Below, piece by piece: positions 22,741 through 31,335 of a stretch of DNA of 40,737 nucleotides. Below the pieces are notes generated by a model. The model saw nothing but the letters and a program-made list of their open reading frames with translations. It was not told the DNA's origin and did not search any database. The DNA lies in NCBI GenBank assembly GCA_934201705.1, contig CAKPXF010000025.1:1-40737 (forward strand), written 5' to 3'. The first letter of the stretch is position 1; every line of letters starts with the position of its first letter. The translations under genes were made by a program, and so were the position numbers. The DNA is from an uncultured Bacilli bacterium (GTDB lineage Bacteria; Bacillota_I; Bacilli_A; RFN20; CAG-631).

Positions 22741-23403
22741 ATGGGTCAAAAAGTTAGTCCAGTAAGCATGCGTCTTGGAATTAATAAAGATTTCCAAGCA
22801 AATTGGTATGCAGATAAAGACTTCGCTAAATTCTTAAACGAAGATATTAAAATTAGAAAATACTTAGAAACTCAACTTAAAGAAGCTGCTCTTTCTAAAG
22901 TAGAAATCTTAAGAGGAAAAAATGAAGTAAAATTAAATCTTTATGTAGCACGTGCTGGAGTTGTTTTAGGTCAAGAAGGTGCAAACCTACAAGTAATCAA
23001 AAAACAATTAAGCAAGATCTGCGCTAAGGGTGAAGAAATTAAATTAAATGTTATCACAGTTGAAAATCCTGATTTAGATGCTGAATTAGTTGCCCAATCA
23101 ATTGCTGATGCATTAGAAAAACGTCAATCTTTTAGAACAGTTCAAAAGAAAGCTATTATGAGAGTTATGAAAGCTGGAGCAAAAGGAATTAAAACTTGTG
23201 TTTCAGGAAGACTTGGTGGTACTGATATCGCTCGTTCTGAAGGATATTCAGAAGGTGTTGTTCCACTACATACAATCCGTAGTGATATTGATTTTGCAAC
23301 AGCAGAAGCAGCAACTACTTATGGACGTTTAGGCGTTAAAGTATGGATCTGTCGTGGCGAAATTATTCCTACTAAACAAAAAAATGATTCGAAAGGAGAA
23401 TAA
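22741..23403 (+). CDS. rpsC: 30S ribosomal protein S3
   Basis: The 220-residue protein is S3: N-terminal MGQKVSPVSMRLGI, a type II KH domain whose GxxG loop reads GQEG (VVLGQEGANLQ), and the C-terminal domain facing the mRNA entry tunnel with helicase residues. Length is at the usual 210-220. The rplP binding site overlaps its last codons. Confidence 0.97.
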   Translation: MGQKVSPVSMRLGINKDFQANWYADKDFAKFLNEDIKIRKYLETQLKEAALSKVEILRGKNEVKLNLYVARAGVVLGQEGANLQVIKKQLSKICAKGEEIKLNVITVENPDLDAELVAQSIADALEKRQSFRTVQKKAIMRVMKAGAKGIKTCVSGRLGGTDIARSEGYSEGVVPLHTIRSDIDFATAEAATTYGRLGVKVWICRGEIIPTKQKNDSKGE

Positions 23404-23408
23404 GCCTT

Positions 23409-23831
23409 ATGATGATGCCAAAAAGAACAAAATATAGAAGACCTCATATTGTAAAATATGAAGGACATTCTAAAGGTGGAAATGAAGTAAGCTTCGGAGA
23501 ATTTGGCTTACAAGCTACTGAGGGTGGCTGGATTTCTGATAAACAAATTGAATCTGCCCGTGTATGTTTATCAAGATATACAAGACGTGGTGGACAAGTA
23601 TGGATTAGAATTTTCCCTCAACTATGTAGAACAAAAAGACCTATCGGTTTACGTATGGGTTCTGGTAAAGGTGCTCCTGATAACTGGGTTGCTGTAGTAA
23701 AAGAAGGAAGAGTTATGTTTGAAATCGGCGGAATTAATGAAGCTGATGCTAGAAAAGCATTACATTTAGCTTCTTATAAACTTCCAGTTGGTTGCAAAAT
23801 TGTAGAAAAGAAGAAAGCAGGTGCTGAATAA
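23409..23831 (+). CDS. rplP: 50S ribosomal protein L16
   Basis: The 140-residue protein is L16, which helps position A-site tRNA in the 50S. PKRTKYRRPH at the start, VWIRIFP, LRMGSGKGAPDNWVAVV and the C-terminal LPVGCKIV are conserved. Three ATG codons in a row (23409, 23412, 23415) make the exact start uncertain; AAAGGAG lies 11 nt before the first. It overlaps rpmC by one base (TAATG). Confidence 0.96.
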   Translation: MMMPKRTKYRRPHIVKYEGHSKGGNEVSFGEFGLQATEGGWISDKQIESARVCLSRYTRRGGQVWIRIFPQLCRTKRPIGLRMGSGKGAPDNWVAVVKEGRVMFEIGGINEADARKALHLASYKLPVGCKIVEKKKAGAE

Positions 23832-24031
23832 TGAGTATTGCAGAAATTAGAGATATTCAAACTCCTGACTTATTAAAAAAGGTTAGTGAGTTAAAGCAAG
23901 AGTTATTTGCTCTTCGTTTCCAACAAGGATCTGGACAAATGAAGCAATCTGATTCTGGTAAAATGAGAGAAATTAAAAAGACAATTGCTAGAATTTTAAC
24001 AGTAATTAAAGAAAGAGAAGCAAATAAGTAA
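23831..24031 (+). CDS. rpmC: 50S ribosomal protein L29
   Basis: The 66-residue, all-helical L29 sits near the tunnel exit next to L23. LKQELFALRFQQGSGQM and the following KMREIKKTIARI are family hallmarks. Start and previous stop share a base, so translation is coupled. Confidence 0.96.
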   Translation: MSIAEIRDIQTPDLLKKVSELKQELFALRFQQGSGQMKQSDSGKMREIKKTIARILTVIKEREANK

Positions 24032-24044
24032 GGAGGACGCAAAA

Positions 24045-24308
24045 ATGGAAAGAAATACTAGAAGAGTTTTAAATGGTATTGTTGTATCAAACACTAATGA
24101 TAAAACTATCACTGTAGAAGTTTCGACTTCAAAGAAGCATCCTCTATATAATAAGGACTTTGTCGTAACTAAAAAATATAGAGCTCATGATGAAAATAAT
24201 GAAGCTCAAGTTGGTGATACAGTTGTTATTGAAGAAACTAGACCACTATCTGCTACAAAGCGTTTCCGTCTAGTTAAAATCACTAAGAAATCTGTTGCAA
24301 ATAATTAA
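24045..24308 (+). CDS. rpsQ: 30S ribosomal protein S17
   Basis: The 87-residue OB-fold protein is S17, a primary 16S binder of the 30S body. RRVLNGIVVSNTNDKTITVEV and TRPLSATKRFRLV are typical, and length is normal. AAGGAGG precedes ATG. Confidence 0.97.
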   Translation: MERNTRRVLNGIVVSNTNDKTITVEVSTSKKHPLYNKDFVVTKKYRAHDENNEAQVGDTVVIEETRPLSATKRFRLVKITKKSVANN

Positions 24309-24325
24309 TAGGAGGTATCAGTATT

Positions 24326-24700
24326 ATGGTTCAAAATTTATCAAGATTAGTTGTTGCTGATAATTCTGGTGCTAAGGTAGTTATGGCTTTCAGATTATTA
24401 GGTGGTTCAAAAAGAAAATTTGCAAATATTGGTGATATTATAATTTGCTCAGTTAAATCAGCTGCTCCAAATTCTGATATCAAAAAGGGTCAAATTGTTA
24501 AGGCAGTAGTTGTAAGAAGCAAAAAGGGAATTACTCGTGCTAATGGTTCACATATTGCATTTGATGATAACGCAGTTGTTATTATTAATGATGATGGTTC
24601 ACCAAAGGGTACACGTGTATTTGGACCTGTTGCTAGAGAACTTCGTGAAAAGGGAGAAGGATATATGAAAATCGTTTCTCTTGCTCCAGAAGTATTATAG
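24326..24700 (+). CDS. rplN: 50S ribosomal protein L14
   Basis: The 124-residue protein is L14, forming inter-subunit bridges and the docking site of ribosome silencing factor. DNSGAKVVMAFRLLGGSK and GTRVFGPVARELRE are conserved. It begins the part equivalent to the spc operon, but no separate promoter is visible in the 17-nt gap. Confidence 0.97.
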   Translation: MVQNLSRLVVADNSGAKVVMAFRLLGGSKRKFANIGDIIICSVKSAAPNSDIKKGQIVKAVVVRSKKGITRANGSHIAFDDNAVVIINDDGSPKGTRVFGPVARELREKGEGYMKIVSLAPEVL

Positions 24701-24712
24701 GAGGATGTGTAC

Positions 24713-25045
24713 ATGAAAATTAAAAAAGGTGACAAAGTTATCGTTATTGCCGGTCATGAAAAAGGCAAAGAAGGCGTTGTAACACATTCAATGCCTAGCA
24801 AGAATATGGTAATTGTTGATGGCTTAAACAAAGTTACTAAGCATAATAAACCAAATCAACAAAATACTGAAGGATCTATTACTACAATGGAAGCTCCAAT
24901 TCATGTTTCTAATGTAGCAATCGTTGACCCTAAAACTAAAAAGCCAGTTAGAGTTGGTTATGTTTTCGAGGAAGTTAATGGAAAACAAGTTAAAGTTAGA
25001 GTTACTAGAGGAAAGAATTCTTCTGGTGCTAAATTAGATAAATAG
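24713..25045 (+). CDS. rplX: 50S ribosomal protein L24
   Basis: The 110-residue protein is L24, an assembly initiator with an N-terminal KOW domain (KKGDKVIVIAGHEKGKEG). A GTG at 24707 is in frame, but ATG 24713 is correctly placed after TAGGAGG (24697-24703) and gives the usual MKIKKGD start. Confidence 0.97.
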   Translation: MKIKKGDKVIVIAGHEKGKEGVVTHSMPSKNMVIVDGLNKVTKHNKPNQQNTEGSITTMEAPIHVSNVAIVDPKTKKPVRVGYVFEEVNGKQVKVRVTRGKNSSGAKLDK

Positions 25046-25056
25046 GAGGAATAATC

Positions 25057-25671
25057 ATGGCTAATACTAAGAAAACAAATGATGTAGAAAAAGTAGTTAT
25101 TCCTACTAAGTATGCTGCTAAAGAAGCATACAAACCAGTATTATTAAAGAAATATAACGAAGAAATTGCTCCAGCATTACATAGTAAGTTTAATTACACT
25201 TCAACTATGCAAATTCCTCGTTTAGTTAAAATTGTTATCAACATGGGTGTTGGTGATGCAACACAAAATGCAAAATTACTTGAAGCTGCTGTTGAAGATT
25301 TAACTGCAATTTCTGGACAAAAGCCAGTTATCACTAAAGCTAAAAAATCAATTGCTGTATTTAAAGTAAGAGAAGGCCAAGAAATTGGCTGTAAGGTTAC
25401 ATTACGTGGTGCAAGAATGTATGAATTTTTAAACAAACTAGTTAATGTTTCTCTTCCTCGTGTTAGAGATTTCCGTGGTGTTAATGCTAATGCATTTGAT
25501 GGCCGTGGTAACTACACACTTGGTATTAAGGAACAATTAATTTTCCCTGAAATTAACTATGATAAGGTAGTTAAGGTAAGAGGTATGGATATCGTTATAG
25601 TAACAACTGCTAAAAGCGATGAAGAAGGCAGAGAATTATTAAAACTATTCGGAATGCCTTTTGAAAAGTAA
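25057..25671 (+). CDS. rplE: 50S ribosomal protein L5
   Basis: The 204-residue protein is L5, which binds 5S rRNA in the central protuberance. The family core starts near residue 25 (KPVLLKKYNEEIAPAL) and includes IPRLVKIVINMGVG and the C-terminal FPEINYDKV. It has about 24 extra Lys-rich N-terminal residues compared with the usual 179-180. AGGAGGA before ATG supports the long start; no ATG lies between 25057 and the core. Confidence 0.96.
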   Translation: MANTKKTNDVEKVVIPTKYAAKEAYKPVLLKKYNEEIAPALHSKFNYTSTMQIPRLVKIVINMGVGDATQNAKLLEAAVEDLTAISGQKPVITKAKKSIAVFKVREGQEIGCKVTLRGARMYEFLNKLVNVSLPRVRDFRGVNANAFDGRGNYTLGIKEQLIFPEINYDKVVKVRGMDIVIVTTAKSDEEGRELLKLFGMPFEK

Positions 25672-25686
25672 TAGGAGGAAAACACA

Positions 25687-25872
25687 ATGGCTAAGAAATC
25701 AATGATTGCTAAACAACAAAGAGCTCCAAAGTTTTCAACTAGAGCTTATACAAGATGTGAACGTTGTGGACGTCCTCATTCTGTATTAAGAAAATTCAAA
25801 TTATGTAGAATTTGTGTTCGTGAACTTGCTTATAAGGGTCAAATCCCTGGTATGAAAAAGGCAAGTTGGTAA
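25687..25872 (+). CDS. rpsZ: 30S ribosomal protein S14, zinc type
   Basis: The 61-residue protein is the short zinc-binding S14 (type Z): C24, C27, C40 and C43 form the finger (CERCG, CRIC), and the tail IPGMKKASW is typical. Together with zinc-form L31 and L36 it shows a zinc-replete set of ribosomal proteins in this window. Confidence 0.97.
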   Translation: MAKKSMIAKQQRAPKFSTRAYTRCERCGRPHSVLRKFKLCRICVRELAYKGQIPGMKKASW

Positions 25873-25896
25873 TTTTAAAGGAGGATTAAAACTAAT

Positions 25897-26292
25897 ATGG
25901 CTATGATCGATCCAATTGCTGATATGCTTACTCGTATCCGCAATGCTAATCAATTAAAATATAAAACAGTCTCAATGCCTGCTTCAAAAATCAAACAAAC
26001 AATTGCTACTGTTTTATTAAATGAAGGTTACATTTCAGACTTAAAAGTTGAAGGTGACGTAAAGAAAGTTTTAACTGTTACTTTAAAATACGGTGCTGAC
26101 GGCGAAAGAGTTATTTCTGGATTAAAAAGAATTTCTAAACCTTCTTTAAGAGTTCAAGTAAAAGCAGAAGATTTACCAAGAGTTTTAAATGGCTTAGGTA
26201 TTGCTATTATTTCAACTTCTCAAGGAATTATGACTGATAAAGAAGCGCGTGCTAAGAACATCGGTGGCGAAGTTCTAGCATATGTATGGTAG
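25897..26292 (+). CDS. rpsH: 30S ribosomal protein S8
   Basis: The 131-residue protein is S8, a primary 16S binder. DPIADMLTRIRNAN at the start and the C-terminal TSQGIMTDKEARAKNIGGE motif are diagnostic. ATG 25903 is an alternative start two codons in; AAAGGAGG lies upstream of both. Confidence 0.97.
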   Translation: MAMIDPIADMLTRIRNANQLKYKTVSMPASKIKQTIATVLLNEGYISDLKVEGDVKKVLTVTLKYGADGERVISGLKRISKPSLRVQVKAEDLPRVLNGLGIAIISTSQGIMTDKEARAKNIGGEVLAYVW

Positions 26293-26304
26293 GAGGTAAA
26301 AAAT

Positions 26305-26844
26305 ATGTCACGTATAGGTAATAAACATATCGATATTCCTGCTGGCGTTGAAGTAACAATTTCTGGTGCTACTGTTACAGTTAAGGGACCTAAAGGTGAA
26401 TTAACTAAAACATTTGAAAATTGTATTGAAGTAAAAAATGAAGAGAATAAATTAACATTTACTCAAATTGATTCTTTAAAGCACACTCATCAAATGCATG
26501 GTACAACTAGAGCAATTGTTGCAAATATGATAAAAGGTGTAACTGATGGTTATGAAAAGGTTCTATTAATCACTGGTACTGGTTATAGAGCTGAATTAAA
26601 AAATGGCAATGTTATTATGTCACTTGGTTATTCTCATACAATTACTGTTACTCCAGCTAAAGGAATTACATTTACAGTTCCAAAGCAAGACGAAGTTCAT
26701 GTACAAGGTATTGACAAGGAAGTTGTTGGTCAAGTTGCTGCTGAAATTCGTTCATTAAGAAGACCTGAACCATATCATGGAAAAGGTGTTCGTTATTCAA
26801 CAGAAGTTGTTAGACGTAAGGAAATCAAGAAAGCTGCTAAGTAG
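26305..26844 (+). CDS. rplF: 50S ribosomal protein L6
   Basis: The 179-residue protein is L6, two similar alpha/beta domains near the GTPase-associated centre. GNKHIDIPAGVEV, VTGVTDG-like KGVTDGYEK and the C-terminal RRPEPYHGKGVRY are conserved, and the length is normal. Confidence 0.97.
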   Translation: MSRIGNKHIDIPAGVEVTISGATVTVKGPKGELTKTFENCIEVKNEENKLTFTQIDSLKHTHQMHGTTRAIVANMIKGVTDGYEKVLLITGTGYRAELKNGNVIMSLGYSHTITVTPAKGITFTVPKQDEVHVQGIDKEVVGQVAAEIRSLRRPEPYHGKGVRYSTEVVRRKEIKKAAK

Positions 26845-26868
26845 TAGTTAGAAAGGAAATATGAAATT

Positions 26869-27225
26869 ATGATTAACAAAATTTGTAAAAACGTAAAAAG
26901 AGAAAAACGTCATCAAAGAATTCGTAAGCAAATTTCAGGTACTCCAGAATGCCCACGTCTATCTGTATTCCGTTCAAATAAGAATATTGCTGTGCAAGTA
27001 ATTGATGATGTAAATCAAAAAACATTATTATCTTCATCTACTGAACAACTTCATGTTGTAAATGGTGGAAATATTGAAGGTAGTAAATTAGTAGGCGCTG
27101 ATATCGCTAAAAAATGTTTAGCAGCAGGAATTAATACTGTTGTATTTGATAGAGGCGGATATATTTACACTGGCCGTATCGCTGCTTTAGCTGATGCTGC
27201 AAGAGAAAATGGTTTAAAGATCTAA
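26869..27225 (+). CDS. rplR: 50S ribosomal protein L18
   Basis: The 118-residue protein is L18, which binds 5S rRNA with L5. PRLSVFRSNKNIAVQVIDD and VVFDRGGYIYTGRIAALADAA are family signatures. AAAGGAAAT lies upstream of ATG; the 24-nt gap before it has no other signal. Confidence 0.97.
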   Translation: MINKICKNVKREKRHQRIRKQISGTPECPRLSVFRSNKNIAVQVIDDVNQKTLLSSSTEQLHVVNGGNIEGSKLVGADIAKKCLAAGINTVVFDRGGYIYTGRIAALADAARENGLKI

Positions 27226-27240
27226 GGAGGATATTAATTT

Positions 27241-27855
27241 ATGGCAGAAGAAGAAAAAGTTGTTGAACAACAAGAAGTTAAACAAGAAGTTAAATCTGAA
27301 ACTAAAAATGATGCTCCTCGTGGTAAAAGACCTTTTAATAAAAATGGTAGACGTCCTTTAAGAGAAAAGAAACAAGACGATATTGAAGAAAGAACTGTTG
27401 CTGTTAATAAGGTTTGTAAGACTGTTAAAGGTGGCCGTAAGTTAAGATTTTCTTCACTTATCGTTGCTGGCGATAAAAAAGGCCATGTTGGAATGGGTAC
27501 TGGTAAGGCTAAGGAAGTACCAGATGGAATCAAAAAAGCTTCAGAAAGAGCTCGTAAGACTCAAATTACTGTACCAATGATTAAAGGTAATACAATTCCT
27601 CATGCAGTAGTAGGAAGACATGGTGCTTGTAAAGTATTCTTAAGACCAGCACCAGAAGGTACTGGAATCGTTGCTGGTGGACCAGTTCGTGCTGTCTTAG
27701 AACTTGCAGGAGTACGTAATATTTACTCAAAAGTTTATGGCTCAAGAACATCTATCAATATGGTTAGAGCTACTGTTAATGCTATTGAAAATTTAAAGAC
27801 AGTTGAAAAAGTTGCTGCACTTCGTGGCAAGTCTGTTAATGAAATCAAGCATTAG
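27241..27855 (+). CDS. rpsE: 30S ribosomal protein S5 with long N-terminal extension
   Basis: The 204-residue protein is S5, guarding decoding accuracy. The double-stranded RNA-binding core starts near residue 48 (ERTVAVNKVCKTVKGGRKLRF), followed by GDKKGHVGMGTGKAKEV and the C-terminal GVRNIYSKVYGS. About 40 extra N-terminal residues are first acidic (EEEKVVEQQEVKQEV) and then basic (RGKRPFNKNGRRP). The usual length is about 166. rplO follows after 23 nt, so the normally intervening rpmD is missing. Confidence 0.96.
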   Translation: MAEEEKVVEQQEVKQEVKSETKNDAPRGKRPFNKNGRRPLREKKQDDIEERTVAVNKVCKTVKGGRKLRFSSLIVAGDKKGHVGMGTGKAKEVPDGIKKASERARKTQITVPMIKGNTIPHAVVGRHGACKVFLRPAPEGTGIVAGGPVRAVLELAGVRNIYSKVYGSRTSINMVRATVNAIENLKTVEKVAALRGKSVNEIKH

Positions 27856-27878
27856 TCATTAAGGAGGGTTATTTAAAT

Positions 27879-28322
27879 ATGAAACTTAATGAATTACAAT
27901 ATACTAAAGGTTCTCGTAGAAAAGAAATGAGAGTTGGAAGAGGTATGGGCTCTAAAGGCAAGCAATGTGGAAGAGGCATGAATGGTCAAACTAAACATAA
28001 CGGAGCTGGACCACACCCAGGATTTGAAGGTGGACAACTTCCATTATATAGAGCAATCCCAAAGTTTGGTTTTACAAACTTTACTCGTAAAGAATATGCA
28101 ATTGTTAGCGTTGCTGACTTAGATGCAAAATTTGAAAATGGTGCTGTTGTTACTCCAGTAGAATTAAAAGAGGCTGGATTAATAAAAAAAGAACTAGATG
28201 GTGTTAAAGTTCTTGGTGGCAGCAAATTGACTAAGAAATTAACTGTTCGCGCAGCAAAATTCTCTGCATCAGCTAAACAAGCAATTGAAGAAGCTGGAGG
28301 CGCTATCGAGGTGATTGAATAA
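27879..28322 (+). CDS. rplO: 50S ribosomal protein L15
   Basis: The 147-residue protein is L15, a late assembly protein with a long glycine/arginine-rich N-terminal tail (GRGMGSKGKQCGRGMNGQ) and GGQLPLYRAIPKFGF. Its stop overlaps the secY start (TAATG). Confidence 0.97.
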   Translation: MKLNELQYTKGSRRKEMRVGRGMGSKGKQCGRGMNGQTKHNGAGPHPGFEGGQLPLYRAIPKFGFTNFTRKEYAIVSVADLDAKFENGAVVTPVELKEAGLIKKELDGVKVLGGSKLTKKLTVRAAKFSASAKQAIEEAGGAIEVIE

Positions 28323-29647
28323 TGTTAAATCGTTTCGTTGATGCTTTCAAAAGCAAGGACGTTCGTGGAAGAATATTCTTCACATTATCAATCTTATTAA
28401 TTTATGTTTTGGGTTTATTAATTTCAGTACCAGGTGTTGAGGCTAATGTTGGTGAAGCACTTGCTAACAATGACTTACTTGGTATTATGAATATGTTATC
28501 TGGTGGTGCACTTGATTCATTTTCAATATTTGCATTGGGTGTATCTCCATACATCACTGCTTCAATTATTGTTCAACTACTTCAAATGGGAGTCTTACCA
28601 AAACTTCAAGAACTTGCTGAACAAGGAGAAGCTGGACAAAGAAAAATTAATGATATTACTAGATATTTAGGTTTATTATTAGGTGCTGTACAAGCTTATG
28701 GTATGATTGTAACATTAGATAACAATAATGCCTTTGACTTTTCTCGTGTATTTCCTGATGCACCAGCCTGGGTTACATACGCATATGTAATTTCAATTAT
28801 GCTTGCTGGAACAATGTTTGTAATGTGGTTAAGTGACCAAATTACTGCAAAAGGAATTGGAAATGGTGTTTCTATGATTATTTTCGCTGGAATTATTAAA
28901 GGAATTCCTTCATCTTATAATCAAGTTTACAACATTTTAGTTGGTACAAAAACAGCTGGCGCTGAAATGTTCAATGGCTTACTATTATTTATTGCTTATG
29001 TATTATACACATGCTTTATTATCTTATTTGTTATATTCTTTGAATTAGCATTAAGAAAGATACCTATTCAACAATCACGTGCAACATTTTCACAGCAAAC
29101 AAAGATGAACTATTTGCCAATTAAGGTAAATCCAGGTGGAGTTATTCCAGTAATTTTTGCTCAAGCTGTATTATCAGCTCCTGTAACAATCTTAGGATTT
29201 ATCGATGCACAATCATCTGCTTATGAAAAAATTAAAAATCTATTTTCATTATCACATCTTGAAAATGGATGGCCTGTTGCCTTACTTTTCTATATTGCAT
29301 TAATTATCTTATTTTCATTTATGTATGCTCACATTCAAATAGATTGTGATAAGATTTCTGAAAATTTAACTAAACAAGGTTCATATATTCCAGGTATTCG
29401 TACAGGTAATGAAACTAGAACATATTTATCAAAAGTTTTAAATAGAGTAACATTTACAGGTGCGATAGCTCTTGCAGTTGTCGCAGCATTACCATATGTT
29501 ATTCCAATGATTTTCCCAACACTTGCTAATACAGCATTTGGTGGAACAAGTTTAATTATCGTTGTTGGTGTTGCCCTTGAAACATGTTCACAAATGGATG
29601 GATACGTTTCTGAACGTAACTATAAATCATTTGACTTTAACTTCTAA
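28322..29647 (+). CDS. secY: Protein translocase subunit SecY
   Basis: The 441-residue protein is the channel of the Sec translocon, with ten membrane spans (the first at about 18-38). SGGALDSFSIFALGVSPYI is the plug/TM2 region, and the cytoplasmic loop with KIPIQQSRATFSQQT and the late loop SYIPGIRTGNETRTYL contact the ribosome and SecA. Translation is coupled to rplO through a one-base overlap. Confidence 0.98.
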   Translation: MLNRFVDAFKSKDVRGRIFFTLSILLIYVLGLLISVPGVEANVGEALANNDLLGIMNMLSGGALDSFSIFALGVSPYITASIIVQLLQMGVLPKLQELAEQGEAGQRKINDITRYLGLLLGAVQAYGMIVTLDNNNAFDFSRVFPDAPAWVTYAYVISIMLAGTMFVMWLSDQITAKGIGNGVSMIIFAGIIKGIPSSYNQVYNILVGTKTAGAEMFNGLLLFIAYVLYTCFIILFVIFFELALRKIPIQQSRATFSQQTKMNYLPIKVNPGGVIPVIFAQAVLSAPVTILGFIDAQSSAYEKIKNLFSLSHLENGWPVALLFYIALIILFSFMYAHIQIDCDKISENLTKQGSYIPGIRTGNETRTYLSKVLNRVTFTGAIALAVVAALPYVIPMIFPTLANTAFGGTSLIIVVGVALETCSQMDGYVSERNYKSFDFNF

Positions 29648-29658
29648 GGAGAATAAAT

Positions 29659-30306
29659 ATGAATTTAATTTTATTTGGAGCTCCTGGAGCTGGGAAAGGA
29701 ACACAAGCTGTTGAACTTGTAAAAAAGTATAATATTACTCATATATCAACTGGTGCTATGTTTCGTGAAGCGATTGCTAATCATACAGCAATGGGTGAGG
29801 CAGCAAATGCTTATATTTCTGTAGGAAAATTAGTTCCTGATGAAGTAACAAATGGACTTGTTAAAGAAAGATTAGCCCAAGATGATTGTAAAAATGGGTT
29901 TATATTAGATGGATACCCTCGCACTTTGCAACAAGCAAAGTGCTTGGAAGAAATCCTAAAAGAATTAAAACTAAAAATTGACTTTGTTATCGATATTGAG
30001 GTTCCACATGATGATTTAATTAATAGATTATCAGGAAGAAGAGTTTGCAAAAGCTGCGGTGCTTCATATCACGTAATATATAATAAACCAAAGGTTGAAG
30101 ATGTATGTGATGCTTGCGATGGTGAATTATATACTAGAAAAGATGATAGCAAAGAAAGTGTTGCCGTTAGATTATCAACATATGAATCACAAACAATGCC
30201 TTTAATTGAATATTATACAAATAAAGGAATATTGTTGAAGATTAACGGACAACAAGATATTAACGATGTTTTAAAAGAAATCGTTAGTAAGGTTGGAGAA
30301 AAGTAG
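29659..30306 (+). CDS. adk: Adenylate kinase, zinc-lid form
   Basis: The 215-residue enzyme interconverts ATP + AMP and 2 ADP. The P-loop is GAPGAGKGT (7-15), the AMP-binding part is STGAMFR, and DGYPRT (84-89) is diagnostic. The lid domain carries C130, C133, C150 and C153, the four-cysteine zinc site of Gram-positive enzymes. It lies 11 nt after secY in the conserved secY-adk-map order. Confidence 0.98.
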   Translation: MNLILFGAPGAGKGTQAVELVKKYNITHISTGAMFREAIANHTAMGEAANAYISVGKLVPDEVTNGLVKERLAQDDCKNGFILDGYPRTLQQAKCLEEILKELKLKIDFVIDIEVPHDDLINRLSGRRVCKSCGASYHVIYNKPKVEDVCDACDGELYTRKDDSKESVAVRLSTYESQTMPLIEYYTNKGILLKINGQQDINDVLKEIVSKVGEK

Positions 30307-30309
30307 TAT

Positions 30310-31056
30310 ATGATAAACATAAGAACTCCACATGAAGTTGAGCTTCTTAGAGAAGCAGGAAGAGTAGTTGCAAAAACGCATGCGTATTTAAAGCAATTTA
30401 TTAAGCCTGGCATTACTACAAAAGAATTAGACAAATTGGCTGAAGATTACATTTTATCTTGTGGTGCAACGCCAAGTTTTAAAGGTTTATATGGCTTTCC
30501 AGGATGCATTTGTATATCATTAAACGATATGGTCATCCATGGAATTCCAGATAAAACAAAATTAAAAGAAGGCGATATTGTAACACTTGATATAGGAGCT
30601 TGCTTAAATGGCTATCATGGAGATTCTGCTTGGACTTATAAAGTTGGAAATATTTCTAAAGAAGCAGAATATTTAATGCAAGTAACTCATGATGCTTTAT
30701 TTGCTGGACTTGCACAAGCAAAGCCTGGAAATAGAGTTGGTGATATTTCAGCAGCTATTGAAGAATACGTTGCTTCTCATGGGTGTACAAGCCCTTATGA
30801 CTACACAGGACATGGTGTTGGTACACATGTACATGAAGACCCAAATGTTCCAAATTATGGTCATAAAGGTCATGGACCAAAATTAAAAGAAGGAATGGTT
30901 ATAGCTGTCGAACCTATGGTTCATCTAGGTAAAGCTGATGTTTATGTGTTAGATGATGGTTGGGGTGTAAAAACTGTTGATCATTCATTAACTGCTCATT
31001 ATGAGCATACAATAGCTATTACAAAAGATGGATATGAAATTATGACAACATTATAG
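30310..31056 (+). CDS. map: Methionine aminopeptidase, type I
   Basis: The 248-residue enzyme removes the N-terminal methionine from new proteins. The five metal ligands are D94, D105, H168, E201 and E232, and the substrate-contact histidine is H77 (VIHGIP). No zinc-finger extension is present. It begins 3 nt after adk, with GGAG inside the adk end. Confidence 0.97.
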   Translation: MINIRTPHEVELLREAGRVVAKTHAYLKQFIKPGITTKELDKLAEDYILSCGATPSFKGLYGFPGCICISLNDMVIHGIPDKTKLKEGDIVTLDIGACLNGYHGDSAWTYKVGNISKEAEYLMQVTHDALFAGLAQAKPGNRVGDISAAIEEYVASHGCTSPYDYTGHGVGTHVHEDPNVPNYGHKGHGPKLKEGMVIAVEPMVHLGKADVYVLDDGWGVKTVDHSLTAHYEHTIAITKDGYEIMTTL

Positions 31057-31068
31057 GAGGAAAACAAT

Positions 31069-31335
31069 TTGGCTAAACAAGATGTTATAGAGGTAGAAGC
31101 TGTTATCGTAGAAGCCTTGCCAAACGCAATGTTTAAAGCTAAGCTAATTGATAACGGAATGGTAGTCCTTGCCCACGTTTCTGGTAAAATCCGTATGAAT
31201 CACATTCGCATTTTACCTGGTGATAAGGTTACTATGGAGCTATCTCCTTACGATTTAACACGTGGGCGTATTACATTTAGACATAAAATTTCAAACCAAG
31301 GAGGGCATGATTATGAAGGTAAGACCTTCTGTTAA
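31069..31335 (+). CDS. infA: Translation initiation factor IF-1 with C-terminal extension
   Basis: The 88-residue product has the complete OB-fold IF-1 (residues 1-72: VEALPNAMFKAKL, HVSGKIRMNHIRILPGDKV, SPYDLTRGRITFRHK). It then continues 16 residues (NQGGHDYEGKTFC end) beyond the normal 72-residue stop, overlapping rpmJ by 23 nt in another frame. The start codon is TTG, placed after AGGAGG with normal spacing; no ATG is available nearby. The extension may be neutral read-through created by loss of the original stop. Confidence 0.95.
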   Translation: MAKQDVIEVEAVIVEALPNAMFKAKLIDNGMVVLAHVSGKIRMNHIRILPGDKVTMELSPYDLTRGRITFRHKISNQGGHDYEGKTFC

